Below are positions 7,446-12,599 of a stretch of DNA of 12,599 nucleotides, one piece after another. Below the pieces are notes generated by a model. The model searched no databases. It was not told where the DNA came from and saw nothing but the letters and a program-made list of their open reading frames with translations. The stretch lies in contig JAGLXI010000022.1 in the NCBI GenBank assembly GCA_023132995.1, forward strand, positions 1-12,599, in the 5' to 3' direction. Position 1 is the first letter of the stretch, and every line of letters begins with the position of its first letter. Source of the stretch: Candidatus Zixiibacteriota bacterium (GTDB lineage: Bacteria > Zixibacteria > MSB-5A5 > GN15 > FEB-12). The translations under genes were made by a program, and so were the position numbers.

Positions 7446-8710
7446 GCAGGGTACAACGAATCATACGGCTTTTCGGGCGGTTCGGCACCGGGCTGCTGCT
7501 GGTGGCGCTGGTCTTCAGTTGCGCCGCCGTGCCCGGGCTGAGAGAGGAGAAATCCACAACCTTTATTCGGGTGCCGTTTATCCGAGTGCTCCTGAACGAG
7601 GACCATGACAGCGTGACGATCTCGGCGGAATCCCAGTTCGCCGTGGAGTGTCTTCGGCAGGGACGGCAGGAGGTCTACTACTCACGGCGGCCGGTCACGG
7701 TTCTCAACCGACGCCATCGGCTGGCGGTGAGAAGCCACAACGGCCTGATGCTTCAGGAAGACCTGGACGAAGTAAATATCATCCCTCGCGGTACGAAGAA
7801 CCGCATCCGGCTGGGCGACAGGAAATACCGGGGGATAGTGAAACTGCTTCCCAGCGGCCGGAATGTCCAGTTGATCAACGTGGTGTACATGGAGGATTAC
7901 CTTCGGGGAGTGGTCCCGCCGGAGATCGGACTGCGCAGCGACGACGAAGTAGAAGCGGTCAAGGCGCAGGCGGTGGCGGCCCGCACCTATGCCCTCTCTC
8001 ACCTGCAGCAGTATGAAGGCGAGCCCTATGACATGAGATCGAGCATTATGGATCAGGTCTACGAGGGGATGGCTGTGGAAGACAGGCTGATCAACCGCGC
8101 CATCGACGCCACTACCGGTGAGGTCCTGATGTACCAGGATGACTTCATCGATGCCTTCTATCATTCCACCTGCGGCGGTATGACAGAGGACGTTGTCGGC
8201 GTGTGGGATCGTAAAGAGATTCCCTACCTGAAAGCGGTCTCGGATCACGGTGCCTGTTCCTGGTCAAAGTATTACACCTGGGAAGAGGTATTCACCGAGG
8301 CGCAGTTGCGGGGGCGGGTGGAGCAATACCTTTCCAGCGACCGCGGCCGTGACCTCAGAACCAGCCGCATCACGGATATGCACATTATTTCCCGGACTCC
8401 CGGCGGAAGGGTAGCCACACTGTTAGTGCGCACCGACACCGACGTCTACCGATTCAAAAAGGATCGCATCCGCTGGGTGATAGGCCGCACATCCAATCCC
8501 GACCTGATCCTGCCCTCAGGCCGGTTCGACGTGGAAATCGACCGGCGCGGTGATGGGAGCGTCAATACCGTCACCTTCCGGGGCAGCGGCTACGGGCACG
8601 GAGTCGGCATGTGCCAGTGCGGGGCAATCGGGCTTTCCCGGGAGGGGTGGACGTATGACGCCATTCTCAAGCATTACTTCACCGGCGTTGAGATGCGGAG
8701 GATGTATTGA
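7442..8710 (+). CDS. SpoIID/LytB-domain protein, probable lytic transglycosylase
   Basis: SpoIID-type enzymes cut peptidoglycan glycan strands and leave 1,6-anhydro-MurNAc ends. They were first known from endospore engulfment but also occur in non-sporulating bacteria. The 422-residue protein begins with a hydrophobic leader ending in VFSC (Cys27), a possible but imperfect lipobox, so it may be an exported lipoprotein. The catalytic domain includes DYLRGVVPPEIG with the likely catalytic Glu161, AVKAQAVAARTYAL, FYHSTCGGMTE and the C-terminal GYGHGVGMCQCGA (from about 383). The YHSTCGG and HGAC cysteines may bind metal as in some SpoIID proteins; this is inference. The TTG start shares TTGA with the anmK stop, and GAGGG (7430-7434) sits 7 nt upstream, so translational coupling is likely. 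It follows nagZ and anmK, the enzymes that process its expected product. Nothing here suggests sporulation. Confidence 0.9.
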   Translation: MSRVQRIIRLFGRFGTGLLLVALVFSCAAVPGLREEKSTTFIRVPFIRVLLNEDHDSVTISAESQFAVECLRQGRQEVYYSRRPVTVLNRRHRLAVRSHNGLMLQEDLDEVNIIPRGTKNRIRLGDRKYRGIVKLLPSGRNVQLINVVYMEDYLRGVVPPEIGLRSDDEVEAVKAQAVAARTYALSHLQQYEGEPYDMRSSIMDQVYEGMAVEDRLINRAIDATTGEVLMYQDDFIDAFYHSTCGGMTEDVVGVWDRKEIPYLKAVSDHGACSWSKYYTWEEVFTEAQLRGRVEQYLSSDRGRDLRTSRITDMHIISRTPGGRVATLLVRTDTDVYRFKKDRIRWVIGRTSNPDLILPSGRFDVEIDRRGDGSVNTVTFRGSGYGHGVGMCQCGAIGLSREGWTYDAILKHYFTGVEMRRMY

Positions 8711-8764
8711 GGCGGTGTAGTTTTTATTGCGTTCTTCCAAGTGGTTGCCTAATCTGGTTTCGTC

Positions 8765-10201
8765 ATGTTCTGCAGACTGGTCATCATATGCCTGCTTGCG
8801 CTGAGTAGCGCTCAGGCCGGAACGCACAAGTACTCGCTCGGGTTGGGCGCGGGCCTGGCGCGACTCTACAGCAGCGACGACACATTCTTCCCCTACCAGC
8901 GAAGTTACGGTTTCCAGGCGGGGTATCGGATAGGCGAGCGGTGGTCGCTCCAGTTTGACGCATCATACGCACGCCTGTACGACGACACTACATCGAATTC
9001 ATTCGTTACCTGGCGCCCGGCCAAGTCAAGTGCCTCGATGGTCTGGAGCAGTACGCGGCTGGCAGTGGTGATCGAGCGTAGTCTGTTTGCGCCGGAGAAG
9101 GCGGTCAACATCTCTCCCGGCTTTGGGGGCGGATTGATTATCTGGAAAATGATCGACCCGATCACCGATTCTCTCCTCAAACAGCCCGGAATCCACAGGG
9201 AAGTTGTTGACTATGCTGCCACTGAGATCATTCTGACGGCCCAAGCCACGATCAGCGTTGCTCTCACATCACGTTGGTCGCTGGACTGGAGCGTCCGCGC
9301 TGACTACCTGACAGGTCTGGGGGCGGAGTTTGAGTCCGGCGTGAAATCGTCGTTCGACAAAATGCTGGCCGGTTCCTGCCTGTCGCTGCGCTTCTCGTTC
9401 GGCCAGCGTTACGGTTGGAGGTCGGAAAAGGATTGGACGTCGAAGGCGGAACAGCCACCGGCTGTTGCCTACAGGAAGGCCGGTGACAGCGACGGCGACG
9501 GTGTCCCTGATGAACTCGATAAATGCCTCGGCACCCTCTCCGGGGTTGAGGTCGACGCCACCGGCTGCCATCGTGATACCGACCGGGACGGTGTCAGCGA
9601 CGGGTTGGACGACTGTCCCGGCACTGATGCCGCAGCTCGTGGAAGGGTTGACATCCACGGCTGTCCGGTGGACTCGGATTTTGACGGTATTGGCGATTAC
9701 CGCGATGCCTGCCCACACAACCGGGTAGGGGCCACGGTCGACGCCACCGGCTGTCCCCTTGACTCCGACTCCGACGGTGTGCCCGACGGGATTGATGACT
9801 GCCCGAACACCTTGTACGGAGTGGACGTGGATCGCAACGGGTGCATCGATCTTTCCATGTTCGCAGAGCCTATAGTATTCAACATCGACTACGTCCCAGG
9901 TTCGTTTGAGATTGATCCCAAGACGCGGGAGAGATTGAAAAAGCTGACCGGCGTGCTTTTGTTTGTGCCCGACATGAGGCTCGAAATAAACGGGTACACG
10001 GACAACATCGGCACTACCGTGGCCAACAAGAAGCTTTCCAAGAAGAGAGCCCGTCGAGTGCGGGACTATCTCGTCGCTCTGGGTATAGACAGTGACCGCA
10101 TGAAGGTCTTCGGTCGTGGCGAAACCGGTTTCGTCGCCTCCAACCAGACGGCCGATGGCCGAGCCAAGAACAGAAGGATTGAAATCGTCTTCTATCGCTG
10201 A
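8765..10201 (+). CDS. OmpA-family outer-membrane protein with TSP3 repeats
   Basis: The 478-residue product has a signal peptide (1-18, AQA cleavage). A region of about 205 residues with alternating polar and aromatic residues follows, consistent with an outer-membrane beta-barrel. Four calcium-binding thrombospondin type-3 repeats start at D241, D271, D303 and D333 and end near 362; each opens with a DxDxDGxxD-type loop followed by a cysteine. The C-terminal OmpA domain (about 370-478) contains GYTDN and NKKLSKKRARRV, the segments with the diaminopimelate-contacting Asp and Arg. It therefore probably tethers the outer membrane to peptidoglycan. No Shine-Dalgarno sequence is evident. A weak promoter-like pair (TTGCGT at 8727, TAATCT at 8750, 17-bp spacer) precedes it. 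It begins 54 nt after the SpoIID gene and may share its transcript. The product is structural or adhesive in role, not an enzyme. Confidence 0.9.
   Translation: MFCRLVIICLLALSSAQAGTHKYSLGLGAGLARLYSSDDTFFPYQRSYGFQAGYRIGERWSLQFDASYARLYDDTTSNSFVTWRPAKSSASMVWSSTRLAVVIERSLFAPEKAVNISPGFGGGLIIWKMIDPITDSLLKQPGIHREVVDYAATEIILTAQATISVALTSRWSLDWSVRADYLTGLGAEFESGVKSSFDKMLAGSCLSLRFSFGQRYGWRSEKDWTSKAEQPPAVAYRKAGDSDGDGVPDELDKCLGTLSGVEVDATGCHRDTDRDGVSDGLDDCPGTDAAARGRVDIHGCPVDSDFDGIGDYRDACPHNRVGATVDATGCPLDSDSDGVPDGIDDCPNTLYGVDVDRNGCIDLSMFAEPIVFNIDYVPGSFEIDPKTRERLKKLTGVLLFVPDMRLEINGYTDNIGTTVANKKLSKKRARRVRDYLVALGIDSDRMKVFGRGETGFVASNQTADGRAKNRRIEIVFYR
9550..9753 (+). repeat. 18-bp direct repeat within TSP3 coding region
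   Basis: The sequence ggtcgacgccaccggctg occurs at 9550-9567 and exactly again at 9736-9753, 186 bp (62 codons) apart and in the same frame (VDATGC). The spacing spans two TSP3 units, which suggests that pairs of units were duplicated or exchanged by recombination. Confidence 0.7.
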
Positions 10202-10214
10202 TCCGGTTGCGATT

Positions 10215-10766
10215 ATGGAGTGGAGTTACCACAGAGATACAAGTGCGGAGAGTCGGCGCAGTCAGTATGCGGTGGTATTGTTTCTTCCCGAGGATCTCGA
10301 CAGCGCTGTAGCTCCTCTTCGTGAGAGGTTCGATCCCGATTACAACATTATCGGGCCCCATGTTACACTGGTGTTCCCGTTTGATAGCGAAATGAGTCTC
10401 GATGAGTTGGCCGCGATCATCCAGGTAGAGGCGGAGACCACCCGGCCGATTTCAATTGCGCTCAACTCCATCGGCGATTTTTACCCCCGGGCCCCGATCA
10501 TCTATTGGAACGTCAAGCGCACCGATGAACTGACCCGGCTCTATTACCAATTGCACTCGCGCCTGGGACTGCCCATCCCGTTCAAACAGTACCAACCCCA
10601 CGTGACCGTGGCCCGCGAGATTTCTCATCACCGGGTTCTTCCGGTCAAGGACAAGATCGCCAGTTACCTTCCGGACGAGAGCTTTGAGGCCCGGGCGGTG
10701 GACCTGGTTACGGCTCTACCGGGCGGCAAATGGGTCTCGGTGCGGACCTTCTCTCTGTCCGGGTGA
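10215..10766 (+). CDS. 2H phosphoesterase, 2'-5' RNA ligase-like
   Basis: The 183-residue protein carries the two HxT motifs that define the 2H phosphoesterase fold: HVTL (His49) and HVTV (His129), 80 residues apart, in the contexts GPHVTLVFPF and QPHVTVARE. Members cleave or form 2',5'-phosphodiester or 2',3'-cyclic phosphate bonds in RNA, and some act on cyclic or nucleotide-sugar phosphates. The substrate here is unknown. It resembles the 2'-5' RNA ligase-like branch rather than a tRNA ligase. There is no signal peptide, so it should be cytoplasmic. The ATG at 10215 was chosen because it starts after the OmpA gene's stop (13-nt gap); longer in-frame versions would overlap that gene heavily. 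No good ribosome-binding site is visible, so coupling to the upstream gene is possible. Its place in an envelope operon is unexplained. Confidence 0.85.
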   Translation: MEWSYHRDTSAESRRSQYAVVLFLPEDLDSAVAPLRERFDPDYNIIGPHVTLVFPFDSEMSLDELAAIIQVEAETTRPISIALNSIGDFYPRAPIIYWNVKRTDELTRLYYQLHSRLGLPIPFKQYQPHVTVAREISHHRVLPVKDKIASYLPDESFEARAVDLVTALPGGKWVSVRTFSLSG

Positions 10767-10871
10767 GTCGCCTGCCCGGCGCCAGGTTACAGTCCACGGA
10801 CAAAAACAGCCGGGCCGAGCAGAAATCGCTTGCCAAGCGTTGGGAATATCGGTAGACTGCGTCGGGTAAGT

Positions 10872-12083
10872 ATGAACATTCTTATTATCACGCAGTATTT
10901 TCCGCCGGAGAGAGGTGCCGTCAGGCGCCTTTACGAGTTTGCCCGATACTTCGTTCAGCAGGGGCACAACATCTCGGTCATGACAGCCATACCGAATTAT
11001 CCCGACGGAATCGTTCCTGCAGAATACAGGGGCAAGTTCTTCTGCGCCGAAGAGTTGGACGGCATCAAGGTTTTCCGCAATTGGGTCCTTCCCGCCTCCA
11101 ATTCCCAGCCTACCAAGCGGATGTTCGGCTTTGTAACCTTTCTCATTACCTCGTTGATCAACTCCTTCAGGCTCAAGGGCAAGTTCGACCTGGTGCTGGC
11201 TTCGACACCGCCGGTGACGAGCCCGGTGGCGGGATGGCTCATCAGCAGGATCAGGCGCTGTAAGTTTGTAATTGAGGTCAGAGATCTTCAGCCGGAGTCC
11301 AGCGAGGATTTCGGCAACCTCAACCAGTCGCTCTTCACGCACACGATTCGGAAAATCATGCACACCCTGTATCGCAAAGCCGACCGTATTGTCTCGGTAA
11401 CCGACGGCATTTCACGGTATCTCGAGCATGTGGGTGTTCCCCCGTCCAGTATTGCCACCGTGAAGTCCGGCGTGGGGCGCGAGTTCATCGAGGCCAATTC
11501 CAACGGGGTCCGCAAGAAGTTTGGCTGGGATGACAAGTTTCTCGTCCTGTATTCCGGCACTCTTGGCTGGGTGCGCCCCCTTGAGACGGTGATCGAATCT
11601 GCCCGTCAGTTAGTTGACCAACCAAACATTCACTTCGCGTTCCTGGGCGACGGGCAGAAGAAAGACGCTCTGCAGAATATGGTCCAGGACTACGGCTTGA
11701 AGAACGTCAGCTTTATCGGTCTGCAGCCGCTGGAGACAATTCCCTATTTTCTCAAGGCCGCCGATGTTCTGATCGAGAGTCTCAAGGAAGTATCTGTAGC
11801 CAAGATGGCCTTTCCTTCCAAGATGTTTGAATACATGGCTGCCGGCCACCCGATCGTCTTCGGATCCCGAAAAGGGGAGGCCATCCGGGAGCTCGTCCTT
11901 GCCGGGGGGGCGTTGACCTACCCGTCCGACTCTCCGGAAGAACTCAGCCAGCTCATTCTCAAACTGCGCTCAGGTGAGATCGACCGGGAGAAACTCGGCC
12001 GCCAGTACCGGGATCACATTGTCAAGCATCACCAGCGCGAGAAATGGGCCGAGCAGTACCTCGCATTCCTCAAGAGCATCTGA
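10872..12083 (+). CDS. Family 4 glycosyltransferase, WbuB/WcaI-like
   Basis: This probable GT-B fold enzyme transfers a sugar from a nucleotide-sugar donor to a glycan or lipid-linked acceptor, typically in exopolysaccharide or O-antigen synthesis at the inner-membrane face. The 403-residue protein starts at the ATG beginning MNILIITQYFPPERG, the usual N-terminus of this family. An upstream in-frame start (10830) would add 14 poorly matching residues. Other landmarks are the STPPVTSPVAG and EVRDLQPES segments (the latter usually DLWPES), a YSGTLGWVRPLE nucleotide-binding loop and PSKMFEYMAAGHPIV with the conserved Glu320. The first glutamate of the common GT4 E-x7-E motif is not present, as in several WbuB-like relatives. 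It lies 105 nt after the phosphoesterase gene on the same strand, and no other polysaccharide genes are in view. Donor and acceptor cannot be named. Confidence 0.88.
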   Translation: MNILIITQYFPPERGAVRRLYEFARYFVQQGHNISVMTAIPNYPDGIVPAEYRGKFFCAEELDGIKVFRNWVLPASNSQPTKRMFGFVTFLITSLINSFRLKGKFDLVLASTPPVTSPVAGWLISRIRRCKFVIEVRDLQPESSEDFGNLNQSLFTHTIRKIMHTLYRKADRIVSVTDGISRYLEHVGVPPSSIATVKSGVGREFIEANSNGVRKKFGWDDKFLVLYSGTLGWVRPLETVIESARQLVDQPNIHFAFLGDGQKKDALQNMVQDYGLKNVSFIGLQPLETIPYFLKAADVLIESLKEVSVAKMAFPSKMFEYMAAGHPIVFGSRKGEAIRELVLAGGALTYPSDSPEELSQLILKLRSGEIDREKLGRQYRDHIVKHHQREKWAEQYLAFLKSI

Positions 12084-12209
12084 CAAGCCAACGGCGTTGT
12101 TTCTTTTATCTCAGTTTCATATTTCTCCGGGCGCGTTCTCTGAGTCACGCAGTATGGCTACGGGCGCGCCTGGTATCACAACGCTGCGCCTGGCGGGCGG
12201 TAGAGCGAG

Positions 12210-12237
12210 TTGACAGGCGGGCCATTCTGTGTATATT
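12210..12237 (+). promoter_or_regulatory. Near-consensus sigma-70 promoter
   Basis: A perfect -35 TTGACA (12210-12215) is separated by 16 bp from TATATT (12232-12237), five of six matches to the -10 consensus. Transcription would start near 12244, giving a leader of about 70 nt before the GTG at 12315. It is the best promoter in the window and separates the aminotransferase from the preceding gene run. Confidence 0.7.
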
Positions 12238-12314
12238 ACAGCGAGATATGTGAAAGCGCTGTAGTTCGGGAGCTGTCGAAAGCAACGATGGTTACCATGA
12301 GATAGGAATCGCCT

Positions 12315-12599
12315 GTGGAAGAACTGATTTACCTGGACAATGCCTCCACCTCCTGGCCCAAGCCGGACAAGGTCTACAAGTACATGATCGATTTCTACCG
12401 GCAGTGCGGGGTCAATCCCGGCCGAAGCGGCTTCGACAAGGCTATCGAGGCGGGCAATATCCTCGAAGACCTGCGCGCCCGCCTGACCGGGTTTTTCGGA
12501 GGCGACGAAACAGCCCCCGAAAGGCTCTGTTTCGGTTACAATGCCACTGACGCGCTCAACCTGATTATCCAGGGTACGCTTGCCTCCGGGGACCATGTT
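12315..12599 (+). CDS. Class-V aminotransferase / cysteine desulfurase, 3' end cut
   Basis: This PLP-dependent enzyme of the class-V aminotransferase fold resembles cysteine desulfurases, which release sulfur from cysteine for iron-sulfur clusters, thiolated tRNA or selenium pathways. Only 95 residues are in the window. They include IYLDNASTSWPKP at the start, GVNPGRSGFDKAIEAG, a LTGFFGGD segment, and FGYNATDALNLIIQG followed by GDHV, where the cofactor-binding N-terminal region begins. The catalytic lysine and the cysteine loop lie beyond the edge, so desulfurase activity cannot be confirmed. The GTG start is supported by AGGA (12304-12307) seven bases upstream and by an in-frame stop (TAG, 12303-12305) that excludes earlier starts. 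The near-consensus promoter at 12210-12237 should drive it. Confidence 0.88.
   Translation, partial: MEELIYLDNASTSWPKPDKVYKYMIDFYRQCGVNPGRSGFDKAIEAGNILEDLRARLTGFFGGDETAPERLCFGYNATDALNLIIQGTLASGDHV

Noticed and set aside
8727..8755. Promoter-like TTGCGT-17-TATTCT-type pair (TAATCT) before the OmpA gene
   Set aside because: Only three of six bases match in each hexamer; kept as a remark and not called as a promoter.
10774..10815. Inverted repeat gcccggc / gccgggc with a long loop between phosphoesterase and glycosyltransferase genes
   Set aside because: The 28-nt loop and lack of a T-run give no good terminator or regulatory hairpin; GC-rich sequence makes 7-bp matches common.
12089..12107. 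Hairpin caac-ggc-gttg followed by a T-rich run after the glycosyltransferase gene, possible intrinsic terminator
   Set aside because: The stem has only four to five base pairs and the T-run is broken by C, so it is too weak to call.
12166..12193. Direct repeat gcgcctgg, 20 bp apart, upstream of the strong promoter
   Set aside because: Eight bases in a GC-rich context is not significant, and no known operator resembles it.

Overview
The window is a 12.6-kb, moderately GC-rich, gene-dense stretch of a bacterial chromosome. Envelope features point to a Gram-negative organism: an OmpA-type protein with a predicted outer-membrane barrel and a peptidoglycan-binding C-terminus, a periplasmic-type gamma-glutamyltranspeptidase, and genes for recycling anhydro-muropeptides. 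TSP3 repeats in an OmpA protein, TTG/GTG starts and hairpin repeats between genes suit the FCB superphylum or its uncultured relatives (a Zixibacteria-like lineage is a guess). No rRNA or marker gene is present to settle it.

Layout: (1) 1-1635 (+), a gamma-glutamyltranspeptidase cut by the left edge. (2) 1636-2017, 382 bp between convergent genes, full of inverted repeats, including a nested element at 1729-1794. (3) 2018-3307 (-), a membrane protein with a bactofilin-like repeat domain behind a signal peptide. (4) 3308-3592, a divergent promoter region. (5) 3593-10766 (+), six closely spaced genes: GAF-GGDEF diguanylate cyclase, NagZ-type beta-N-acetylhexosaminidase, AnmK-type anhydro-MurNAc kinase, SpoIID/LytB-domain protein, TSP3/OmpA protein and a 2H phosphoesterase. 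A group-4 glycosyltransferase (10872-12083) follows on the same strand. (6) 12084-12314, a gap with a near-consensus promoter. (7) 12315-12599 (+), the start of a class-V aminotransferase/cysteine desulfurase cut by the right edge.

The most coherent biology is in region 5. Lytic enzymes of the SpoIID type leave 1,6-anhydro-MurNAc ends, NagZ removes GlcNAc from GlcNAc-anhydroMurNAc fragments, and AnmK phosphorylates the freed anhydro-sugar. Three consecutive genes therefore form a plausible cut, trim and salvage route. It is headed by a diguanylate cyclase with an intact inhibitory site and followed by a wall-binding outer-membrane protein. The families are known; the combination and the suggested c-di-GMP link are inference. 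I found no CRISPR array, tRNA, rRNA, transposase, phage gene or clear broken gene.
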